A stretch of 64,000 nucleotides of DNA from Trichostrongylus colubriformis (Eukaryota > Nematoda > Chromadorea > Rhabditida > Trichostrongylidae): assembly GCA_963978905.1 (NCBI GenBank), contig OZ022257.1, forward strand, positions 28,659,274-28,723,273, in the 5' to 3' direction. Made by a program: the position numbers and the translations under genes. A model generated the notes under the pieces. It saw nothing but the letters and a program-made list of their open reading frames with translations. It had not been told where the DNA came from and did not search any database. Positions 55,830-64,000 of the stretch are shown here, one piece after another (the first letter of the stretch is position 1; the number at the start of each line of letters is the position of its first letter).

Positions 55830-57939
55830 CTGAAAGAAAAGTGATGTTTCGTATGAACGAGGGATCGTTCCCAATGCGATTAGAGTCCTTTACACATTAC
55901 GCTTCATCACATTATCGGGCGATTAGCGACGGACGGAGAAGTTACACCGAAATTTTCGTGCTTATTCTCGTCGCGATGTGAACCGCAATCTTCAAAATCA
56001 ACTCGTGAAAGAAATCCCTTTGTTATAAGGTCGTGAAGTCGAGCACTGACGACATTCACTGCGAAATAAGTGCGTTAGAATGGTGGTAGTTAGTGTCCTG
56101 CCAGTGGGAGAAAAGCAAGAGGGAACAAAGCGTTTTCCCTTCTAGAGGTTCCCCGGTTGTCTTCGAAGGATTACGTGAATAAGTTCGGCAACTTGGAGTT
56201 TAGACGAATTTCTGCAACGTATAACAACCCCAAAGATCGGCAGTTGAGCAAAAAAGATATATGTGAACTTTGACTATGCTGGTCATTCAGTCCATTGACC
56301 ACAAATATAACGGTCTTTTCAGACGTTAGCGAGAATCTGATACCAGCGTCAATCTGTAGCTCCAGATTGACTGGTTAATCTCTCTTACCGACTTCCTTGA
56401 GTGTTTCTATGCGTGGTGCTCAGGGCTCTGATTAGTGACTTCCCGGCTTTGATGACGAATTGGAACAATTGCGCCAGAGTGGAAGAAAGACTTTTTTCTG
56501 CATTTTCATGAAACTGAAACTTGAAGGGTTATTTAGAGCTCTGATCTCAAAGGTCACCTATGTGTTGACGTAATAGCCCAACTAAAGCCAACTACACTCG
56601 AAAAGAGTGGAACATCTCCTAAACATTCTCTGAAACTTCGGAACAAGCGTTACTGTGGGCACAAAAACACCTATGTTATGGTATGCGGCCAATTGGTGGT
56701 GCCTGAAGATGAGAATTTATGCAAACTAATGCGAAAGGACACCGGAATGATGGGGAATTTTCTTCGCAAAAACACCTTTAACCTGTGCAAAAAGTCGTAT
56801 ACCCGTGCCTCACAATTCGGACGCATCCACGAGACGTCCCTCAACTTCCCTTGATAACAGGGTAACTAGCTTTTCACAGCTCCAGCGCCAAAAAAGAGGC
56901 CATACTTGTGATCAGTGCGGTAATGACTTGTGTGTGGAAAGATTCAGGGGAACAGGATAAAAATTTGGCGCTGCTAGCGCTGGTGCCTAAGGCGGGGTTC
57001 ATATTTGTGCTCACGTACGTGCTCTGTTGGTGTTCCCAAGATGACCTCTACGGGAATTCCAGTGAATAGTATTTTCAGCATCAAATTATACTCGTCGTAT
57101 CGAAAAAATTGAAGCTCTCCCCCCCCCTTGTCGTGTAGTAGCTCTCGAATTGTAAGGATCATTATCGCGTTTGGAAAGCATCTAAGGTAACCGACAATGA
57201 AACCGTGAGGACGGCAAAAAATTTACACCTACGAATCTTTTTATCACACTATGGGAAGGGTGATCATTAGATGTAGGAAGAATATAAGTAGTCATCAGTA
57301 TGGTATACCTGAATGAAATTCAAGTCCGGACATTACGGTGACATCGTTAAAAGCACATTCCGTGGCTGTTGAGGTACTCCTACCCTCTTGTGATCATATA
57401 TTTCGATCCACAGCCGGAACCAAGAGTGGTGTCGAGAAAAATTTTCGGAAAATATGACCTCTCCCCGAAAGCGGACCTCCCCTTCATCTTCATTTTCCGT
57501 TATTTCTATAGTCTTCTACCCGACAATGCGATTAATCGAGGAAATTAAGACCTATGGAGGAAAACCGATTGTCGCGAACGGAACCGATCGTGGCAATATA
57601 AGGAAAGCAAGGATTCACTAGCCATGTTCCGGAACGGAAGTGAATCATGTGCATTTGCTACCATTGCATTGTGTCATGTGCTCGTCCTTCAACAGAACAG
57701 GAGAATGGTAGAAAGTCATACAAGTTATGCAGCAGGAATAAAGGACGAAAAAAGGAGGAGAAAACGCTAGTAATCTAAAAGAAACCATGTTGGGTGCTGC
57801 ACTGCGATTATTGCAATAGCGGCGCCGCGCATTGACCCCTTGGTTTTTTTAAAGAGAGAGTAGTTCTCTACAAGCAAATCTAGCAGAGAAAAACTCAGAG
57901 AAATTATAACCGCCGACAAGAAATTATAACTCTGCTGAA

Positions 57940-58175
57940 GCACACTGTTTGAAAACGTTCGATCCAACCACACTACAGTATGGGCTCTTGCTACGATCAT
58001 CATGATAGTTTGGCATTATGCCGAGATTCGAATTCAACTTCGTGGCTCTCACCAAGATCATCACACGGTTACGTCGGGCGTTTTCAAACGGAGAGCGTCA
58101 CAAGAATGCTGCCGGGTCGGCGGCGAGCACATGATTTGCCGCCGGCGTCGATGCGCAAAGTACGGACGTGGCCTA
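57940..58175. mobile_element. Fragment of GGCTGCG..CATAC palindromic family
   Basis: 'gaaaacgttcgatccaacca' near 57951, 'ggcgttttcaaacgg' near 58077 and the right end 'gcgcaaagtacggacgtggcc' followed by TA match the right half of the 30613-30976 element. The left terminus is not found. Confidence 0.5.
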
Positions 58176-58199
58176 AGGACTCTCGGCTCGCCGATTATG

Positions 58200-58430
58200 G
58201 GATATGTACCCTAATGTCAGGATGCCGCACGATGGCGAGCGGCGTGCGACACAGTGTGTGCGAGCTATGCGCGTCGCGGTAGTTGGGTCTCAAAACGATT
58301 ACAACGTAATGCTAGGAGTGCGATACGCAGTTGACTTCTAATCGGTTCGGGACCCAACAATTTAGCTCGTCCGCATTGCTTCGCTTGCGACATTCCGCAG
58401 TGCGGCATCCTGACATTAAGGTACACATCC
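58200..58430. mobile_element. Palindromic MITE with 9-bp target duplication
   Basis: It is flanked by CCGATTATG at 58191-58199 and 58431-58439, an exact 9-bp duplication. The ends GGATATGTACCCTAATGTCA and (inward) GGATGTGTACCTTAATGTCA continue through GGATGCCGCAC and, more loosely, to the centre of the 231-bp body. A 9-bp duplication points to Mutator-like (MULE) elements; an 8-bp reading would fit hAT. No coding capacity. Confidence 0.82.
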
Positions 58431-58708
58431 CCGATTATGCAGCCAACCGATTTTCGCGCGCTTCGTCCGAATTGGCTGGAGGGTGTGGAAGAAACTCCAT
58501 CACATGGTGGTTACAAAGAATTGTAATCGAACTTCTGGCTATTTCTCGGCTTTCGCTGACACTGTGAGGTCCCGAGCCTACACATAACCTCCGCCCATTG
58601 AAAACAGTGTTAAAGGCTGACAGCCTACCTTTTACAATCTTCTTCGACCTATAACCTTTATCTGGGTGACTATTTTATGAGCCGTCTTGCCCGCATTATC
58701 CCCTATTA

Positions 58709-58830
58709 CAGTTCGTTTCCCGACGGCTGGCAGGGCGAGGCCTACGGACTTGTATCGATCTCTCTCACCCCGCCACACACTCTCACCCAACTCTGTAGGC
58801 ACGCCCTGCCAGCCTTCGGGAACTGGACTG
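58709..58830. mobile_element. TA-flanked hairpin MITE (copy 2)
   Basis: The ends CAGTTCGTTTCCCGA and (inward) CAGTCCAGTTCCCGA continue through GGCTGGCAGGGCG. TA lies at 58707-58708 and 58831-58832. It shares the exact core 'tctctcaccccgccacacac' with the 45067-45242 copy although the arms have diverged. Confidence 0.78.
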
Positions 58831-59384
58831 TACGGTTTTGAGTGCTCCAATAACTCTCTAATCACTTAAATTCAGTTAAACCTATATACCCGTACTCACC
58901 TTCCACAGCTCCTCATTTCTATCCAATAAGACAATGAGGAGCGGTAGCAACTGGCAGTGACTCCTCGAGTTAGCGTTTGCACACCCATGACCACTTTCTC
59001 AAGCTCCTTATTCACGCTCTGAATTCTCCTTTTACGGGACGGGTGAAGTTGGCCCCATCCTACACTGTATCCATCTTGTCTTCAGGCTGAATAGAACCCA
59101 TCTGCGCAATTATTCTTCAAGCACCTTCCATCGAAAATAGTTTCGCCCATAACGCACAGTACGCTTTTTTTCTTCAGAATCTCGGTGCTGACCACAAACT
59201 AGTTTCTCCCACGTTTAGGCCATTTTGAAACCAAACCGAAACTTTTCAATCTGAGTACCGATTATTTCAGCGCACGCTCCGTCCACATTAGGCCTCAGGC
59301 AGCTTACCTTCTTTCCTTTGCGAGCGTTCTTCATTTCTCGGAATTCATCGCTGACCTCAACCCAGCGCTTCCCTAGATCTGACT

Positions 59385-59985
59385 TTAAGAATTGAATTCA
59401 AATTTATTGCATGTGTAGGTACACATGAAACAACACTACTAAGATCAGTCAAACCACAACACATTTAACAATAGGTATTGGAACAGAGGTAACCCAAATA
59501 AAAAGGCAGACAATAAGTTGAGCGATTTGAAATAACTTGAAAAAAAAAACAAGAATAAGAGAACTAGACACCCTGAATGCCGACTTTTGTGAGAGCTCTT
59601 TATTTGAGGTAGCGATGTAAGATGCTCTTGAATTGGGCTACCGTTTGAGGTAGAGAAAATTTTTTCGTTAACTTGGAGAATTCGGTCACAGCTCTGTTAG
59701 TGAAGAACTTGGCTCTCAAATTGGTTTTTGCTCTTGCCACAGAAAACGCACTTTCCCCCCTCGTATTGGAACTCCTGGTGGTAAAAAAACTTTGCTTTTT
59801 GACATCGAGCTTCCCTGTGATCATTTTGAATATGGTTATAAGGTTAAGCATTTTGCGTCTGTATGAGAGGGAATCGAGACCTAGCATTTTATTCCGATCA
59901 AGCCCTTTAGGTATGTCGCTATAGTTGAATCCAAGCGCGCGGATGAGTAAAATGAATTCGGATGAGAATTTAGAATTTATTTAAA
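59385..59985 (-). mobile_element. 5'-truncated non-LTR retrotransposon (LINE) 3' end
   Basis: The minus-strand frame ending at 59600 reads as the C-terminal end of a CR1/jockey-like reverse transcriptase protein: ALGFNYSDIPKGLDRN, MLGLDSLSYRRKMLNLI and, near the end, SNTRGES, RTNLRAKFFTNR, HRYLK then stop. These match the family's 'LGLDSLEYRR', 'NTRG' and 'R...FFSNRV' positions. About 210 bp of 3' UTR follows, with AATAAA (minus, 59408-59403) and a short TTGAATTCAA end. The polymerase core is missing, as usual for LINE copies. Confidence 0.85.
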
Positions 59986-60277
59986 ATGGATGAGAATTCG
60001 AAATTTTTCACATGAGTAACGAGTGTTAACGCGCATGCAGCGCCAGCTGTTATATGCTAGCTTTAGTTATGTGCTCCCCTTACTACCCGACCTTTACAGA
60101 TTGTTATTCGTGCAAATTTAAAAATTCGCGAAAGATTTTTGATCACCTCCAGTAATCTGTGGCTGACCTTCTCCCGACTTCTCCAGACTCCTAAGCAATT
60201 TTGTAATTGATTTAGAAATTTTTCACTTGAGTACAGAATGTTGCAGCACTCGTCCCGCCCCCAGTAGGCAGGACGTA

Positions 60278-60776
60278 CAGTAGCGGTCAAAAATATATGC
60301 GGTTTTGGATTCTAACCATAACTTTGGTCGAAGTTTACATTTCTTATTCAATTTTTTTTGTTTTTTGAAGGCAACTGGTACTCATGAAGCATAGTAGGGT
60401 GTAGTGTTGAGATTGGAAAATTTATTCAATGAAAAACTTCAAAAATAGCCAAACTCGCCAAAAATTCAATTGGCCATAAAAAGCTTATAACTCATCGAAA
60501 CGGGCAGGTGGGCAGAAAATAATACGGAACGAGGCTGGGACTTTGTTGCACGCTATTTCAAATCTTAACAGCACTGAGGCACGGAGTTGACCATTTTCAG
60601 TGATTTCAGTTAAATAATTTTTTCAACCTTCACACTGCAACCTACTCGGCTGAGATACTTTATTTCGTTGAGTAACAGTTGCCTTCAAAACACAAAAAAA
60701 ATTGAGCGCGATATGCAAACACCGAACAAAGTTATGGTCAAAATCCCAAACCGCATATATTTTTGACCGCTTACCG
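60278..60776. mobile_element. Tc1-type MITE
   Basis: The ends CAGTAGCGGTCAAAAATATA and (inward) CGGTAAGCGGTCAAAAATAT continue through TGCGGTTT; inner blocks such as 'ccataactttggtcg' and 'ttgaaggcaactg' recur inverted. TA at 60276-60277 flanks the left end; the right flank is CA. It is 499 bp with no coding region. The CAGT..GGTCAAAA end is Tc1-like and differs from the element at 39478. Confidence 0.8.
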
Positions 60777-60888
60777 CAAGTTACAGTTCTCGTACTAGGT
60801 CTGTAGTCAGGGTTTTTTGGTGCTCCCATGTGTTTTTGTTCGTTTTTTTCCTCTGGCGAGTTAACAAGGGACCCTACTTCCCGTAGTG

Positions 60889-60940
60889 AACGCGATAGCG
60901 CTCACAATTTACCGCGGAATGTGTCTCTGAATCATTTTTT
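60889..60940. repeat. Fragment of AGGCACACC MITE right end
   Basis: 'gaacgcgatagcgctcacaatttaccgcgg' followed by 'aatgtgtctctgaa' corresponds to the right end of the 875-1325 element. The rest of that element is absent. Confidence 0.4.
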
Positions 60941-61699
60941 CGCCCTTTATCCTGCACCCCACTGAGCTGAGTTGCTTCGCTTCATGAGTACCCATTGCGT
61001 CCGAAACACAAAAGAAATAACATGATTTGAATCCAAAATCGCATTTTTTGAAAAGATGTCATCTCGAAGGAATTCGATCGGGAATTTTTCGGTGGAAATG
61101 GCAGATCCACAAATGGTTCCCTGGAGAATGCAATCCATTTTGTATGCAGGGCCTCCAGTACTTTCTCTTCTCTCTCATGGGTCCAACAGAGTGGCACCAG
61201 CGTTCGCTGCGAGATGCCCCATGCATGAGGCTTTCATTCATATCCTTGGTGAATAAATACAAATGCTTTTCTGGTACATTAGTGGCTCGGTAGCACCACT
61301 TACGTGTTTGCAATCGTAGTCGAAATCTAAAAATCCCATATCAGCTTCCTCGTTTACTTCCCTAATTTTCTTGACTATTCATCCATGCAATAGCTCGTGG
61401 TTATACAGCTCCAAGGCTAATCGGTGGATGTCGGAGGTCCCTTTCTACGAGTTTTCGCTGTCAGTGAAGCAACGATAGGGTGGTTGGAAATGGCCGGCCC
61501 ATTTGACTCACCATGCACCATGTCCGTGGTCGTCCTATAATTCTGAACTGTGAATAAAGTGTCAGGTATGGACCTAGCATCACAGCATAGGTTATGCGCT
61601 GCAGATTGTTACCAGTCCTCAATTCCAGAGGACTAAGGAACAACGTGTCTCTGCGTATCTTTTGCGTTGTCTTTACGCCCCCTCTCTACAGTATCCTAT

Positions 61700-61920
61700 T
61701 TAAACCAGCATTAGGGATAATGTGGTTATTGATAATATCTGAGAGAAGTCACTCACATGGAAACTAGGGCACCTAAAAAGCCTATATATGACGGAATCCC
61801 CGTCGAAAACGCGCCTCCGAGCTGTAGCGACGACGTAACGGTTAACAGCTGACACCTTTGCATGTCAGACCTCGCCTCCAGGCGACGTATTTTCTATTTA
61901 GCTGCTATGAAAACGGCCAA
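61700..61920. repeat. Fragment related to TTAA type A element
   Basis: 'agcattagggataatgtgg' near 61710 and 'gaatccccgtcgaaaacgcgcctccgagctgtagcg' near 61793 parallel 28364 and 28447 in order and spacing class. Decayed; no right end found. Confidence 0.45.
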
Positions 61921-62267
61921 GGATCGCCCCCAATAGACCACGCCTCACTGTGAAAACTTATTTTGCACGTGAAAGTTGTTTCACTAACCCAAAGCTCCTT
62001 TCATTCTGAACACAAGCTCCATTTACATCCCACTCCCTCATCATGGAAAGGCCTTTGTCATTATATGCGGCAGGAAAGAAGTCGTGACGGGTGTTACATG
62101 TTTTTACGTGAATGCGGGGTTGGCGACATGGAACGTGAAGTCGCTTCCCCATGTTGTCCCCATGCCTTTCACAGTAGCGCTGAGCTCGTGACACTCTTCG
62201 GAATTTCGTGGACCACTTAACATATTCAGGCAGAACCGAGCTTGACAAAATCACTTACTAATTGCAG

Positions 62268-62450
62268 ACTTGATCAGCTGGACTCCGATCAACGTGATGA
62301 ACTGCAGCGTTGCTCGAAGGCGGCCTACACAGTGCCAGAACATGCCGTCTGTGTAGTCAAAGTTCTCAACATTACTCGCCATATCAAACGTCGAATGAAG
62401 CCCAAAGGCACTAAAAACGTCAAACGCCAAGCAAAAGCAACCAAAAGTAG
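62268..62450 (+). CDS. Gene a exon 3: basic C-terminal part
   Basis: The acceptor TACTAATTGCAG ends at 62267. One base completes the phase-2 codon of exon 2 as Arg68, then LDQLDSDQRDELQRCSKAAY follows, with cysteines at 83 and 96, sequon NIT at 102-104 and a Lys/Arg-rich tail from residue 105 with dibasic sites (IKRR, VKRQ). The exon either ends at AGTAG|GTGAAG (62451) or runs into TGA at 62452-62454. If spliced, two downstream exons fit in phase: 62505-62565 (54-bp intron, ends LAAP, stop) or 63083-63152. Confidence 0.72.
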
Positions 62451-62504
62451 GTGAAGTGTTCTTGCAATTGGTGATTTACACTTAACCATGATTCAAGGTT
62501 CCAG

Positions 62505-62565
62505 AAAAGGGGTGTGTAGCGTCAAGCCGGATTCATTTCGCAGCGCCGCACTCGCGGCGCCATGA
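62505..62565 (+). CDS. Gene a, possible terminal exon (alternative 1)
   Basis: GGTTCCAG ends at 62504 after a 54-bp intron, the usual size for nematodes. In phase 2 it reads KGVCSVKPDSFRSAALAAP and TGA, adding a third cysteine. The acceptor has a weak pyrimidine tract, so this is one of three possible gene ends. Confidence 0.35.
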
Positions 62566-62576
62566 GCACGAATTAC

Positions 62577-62805
62577 CGCGGTCGGCTGGAATTCCGCTTG
62601 CGATGCAATGGGCTGGTCCCATGAGCGACCTTTGAATATTGCAAGTTGGAAGTTTCCGAAGTTCGTCTACGTTGTGGTTGTTGCTGTTTCAACAGATAAA
62701 ACCACAAACAATTCGTTCTCGCCGCGCCGCTCGCCGTCGGCAGCCGCGCGGAAATCCCACTAAGAGCCACACACCCCCAAAACAGCATAAGGAACACTCC
62801 ACAAC
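62577..62805 (-). CDS. Candidate first exon of a small secreted protein
   Basis: On the minus strand TTTTTTTCTACAAACAG (a possible spliced-leader acceptor) is followed after 17 bases by ATG at 62788: MLFWGCVALSGISA, a signal-peptide-like start, then an Arg/Gln/Ser-rich stretch (LKQQQPQRRRTSETS). The frame stops at 62573 unless it is spliced at CCGCG|GTAATT (62576). GC-rich relative to its surroundings. The family is not recognised. It overlaps no gene a exon and is transcribed against it. Confidence 0.33.
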
Positions 62806-63082
62806 CTGTTTGTAGAAAAAAACACATAAATCCTCAGGAAATCAAGAATGTGCGGCCGGACATTTGAATGAGCCAAGACCCGCAAAGTGTGACGGCCGCT
62901 CTTTTCTGCGCGCGGAACTTCATGCGAAACTAGCTAGCCATCGTTGTGCACAGAAACGTGATTCGCGGGACGCGATGTACCTTTTTGAGTGCGCTGCCAT
63001 GCACTGAGGATATCAGCATCCAAAATCATTTATCATCACCATCACCTTTTTCTGTTGAAGTGTTTCTTTCACATGATTGCAG

Positions 63083-63152
63083 TTTCCAATTTTCTGATGC
63101 AGTGACGCCACTCATCTCGATTGAATACCTGAAGGGGAATCATGCCACCTAG
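63083..63152 (+). CDS. Gene a, possible terminal exon (alternative 2)
   Basis: A pyrimidine-rich acceptor (TTTCTTTCACATGATTGCAG) ends at 63082. In phase 2, compatible with the donor at 62451, it reads FQFSDAVTPLISIEYLKGNH, then AT and TAG. The acceptor is stronger than alternative 1. RNA data would decide. Confidence 0.35.
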
Positions 63153-63381
63153 ACTGTATTCTCCACATAGCGTCTCAATCCAGCGCTTCTTCGGTCGCCC
63201 ATTGGCCGCACTTCAATTACTTTACTAGATCTGATATGCAGGAGACGTCTTCATCAGCTTGGAGGATGTGGCTTTACCAAGGAAGCGAGCGTCGTGCATT
63301 TTGTCATCATGGCTAGACGTGGCACGATTGTAGTAACCGGACAGGCTCAAGCACTATCGATTGCGATTGGGAGGGGAACGG

Positions 63382-63648
63382 CTACATTAGTCTTTGCTTA
63401 AAAAGCATATCACGCACTCGCTGGAAAGAGGGCTGAGCTTGATCATCACTGGTAGCTGAGCACTGGGAGGCGGTTTCGCCACGTCTCCCTACATGCAAAA
63501 GGGCAGAGAAGACACGTCTTCTCTTGCCTGTCTGCCACTGACGATCAAGCCGAGAGCCTGCTTCTACCTGGCGCGGGATATGCCTTGAAGTTGTTTGGTA
63601 TTTCATTGTTGCGGAGCTGGAAAGCCATCGAATGGCATTCTGTCCAAG
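63382..63648 (-). CDS. Candidate terminal exon
   Basis: On the minus strand GCATCATTTCAG is followed in phase 0 by 88 open codons and TAG at 63382. The peptide runs LGQNAIRWLSSSATMKYQTT and onward with Arg/Gln-rich content and ends DMLFKQRLM. A GTAGAA donor inside (CGCCAG|GTAGAA) is an alternative exon end. The preceding exon was not found, although the minus frame 63960-63697 is a possibility. Unrecognised protein, convergent with gene a. Confidence 0.33.
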   Translation of the reverse strand, partial: LGQNAIRWLSSSATMKYQTTSRHIPRQVEAGSRLDRQWQTGKRRRVFSALLHVGRRGETASQCSATSDDQAQPSFQRVRDMLFKQRLM

Positions 63649-64000
63649 CTGAAATGATGCGTGAATTGACTTCGTGGCTCAAGCTGCCATCAGATGTTAT
63701 CGTCGAGTCAAGATATTGGTTACACGCGAAAGCTTAGTGAGGCTGATGGTAATGGAGCGTGGGTCCTTGGTCGTTATATACTTAGTTTTTCGGCATTTAA
63801 CCGAGTTTAAACGTCGCGAAGAGATTGCACCATGCTTGAGTTTCCTTTTGCGTTCCTTTTCGTCTTCACGTATCGTTAACAGCATGTAGAAATGTCCAGG
63901 GAGTTTATACCAAAAAACTCGCGAGATAGTATCTATGAGAGTACCGATGAAGAGCGGCATGAAGGAGTCTCGTTGTACTACAACTGCAAAAAAAGAATTC
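63649..64000. other. Window end, weak minus-strand frame
   Basis: The minus frame 63960-63697 begins MPLFIGTLIDTISRVFWYKL and becomes Lys/Arg-rich (EDEKERKRKLKH). It could be the upstream exon of the 63648 candidate, but no good donor in the right phase was found. Confidence 0.25.

Larger units (their letters stand above)
54894..62267 (+). other. Gene a intron 2 (7.4 kb, transposon-filled)
   Basis: Contains small hairpin elements, a LINE fragment and a Tc1-type MITE listed separately. Between 55.9 and 57.8 kb I see nothing recognisable, apart from a C9 run near 57121. Extra exons that enter and leave in phase 2 could be hidden here. Confidence 0.5.

Overview
The window reads as nuclear DNA of a clade V (strongylid) nematode, most likely a hookworm of the Ancylostoma type. 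Genes appear as short exons with TTTTCAG-like acceptors and long introns. One gene start carries a trans-splice acceptor a few bases before the ATG. A nearly complete mariner element has Hsmar1-like ends and transposase, as described for the hookworm 'bandit' element. There are no bacterial operons, and no CRISPR, rRNA or intact tRNA gene was seen. The species call is inference.

Most of the 64 kb is transposon-derived. The left third (0-23 kb) holds mariner fossils (1.9-2.6 kb, 22.3-22.8 kb), the bandit-like mariner with a single nonsense codon (3.7-5.0 kb), a solo LTR with a perfect 5-bp target duplication (6.75-7.52 kb), a Tc1-type fossil (10.1-11.2 kb), a pair of TTAA elements (12.0-12.8 kb), a 2-kb inverted repeat (17.2-19.2 kb) and a 675-bp palindromic element (20.4-21.1 kb). 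The middle (23-45 kb) holds more TTAA elements, tandem-array repeats flanked by (TA)n and (GTCY)n, SINE-like inverted copies, a Tc1-type element that took in a TTAA pair, and foldback elements. The right part (45-64 kb) holds small TA- or 9-bp-TSD hairpin elements, a mariner deletion derivative that keeps only the HTH region, a 5'-truncated LINE, and the best gene of the window.

That gene (+ strand, 51.18 kb to about 62.5 or 63.15 kb) has a GC box, a TATA box, an SL-type acceptor, a signal peptide, phase-compatible exons at 51180, 54728 and 62268, and two N-glycosylation sequons. It predicts a small secreted basic protein that I do not recognise. A second likely gene lies on the minus strand (27712 to 26868 and beyond): a proline/threonine-rich exon joined in phase to a 79-bp exon. 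Weaker exon candidates, each bounded by splice signals, lie at 24.6-26.5 (+), 38.8-39.0 (-), 47.8-48.2 (+), 55.6-55.8 (-), 62.6-62.8 (-) and 63.4-63.6 kb (-). These rest on reading frame and splice sites only.

The most interesting patterns are the TTAA-targeting AGGCAC element family, with at least nine copies and two conserved head-to-tail pairs sharing one TTAA, and the Helitron-like 'mini-me' style arrays.
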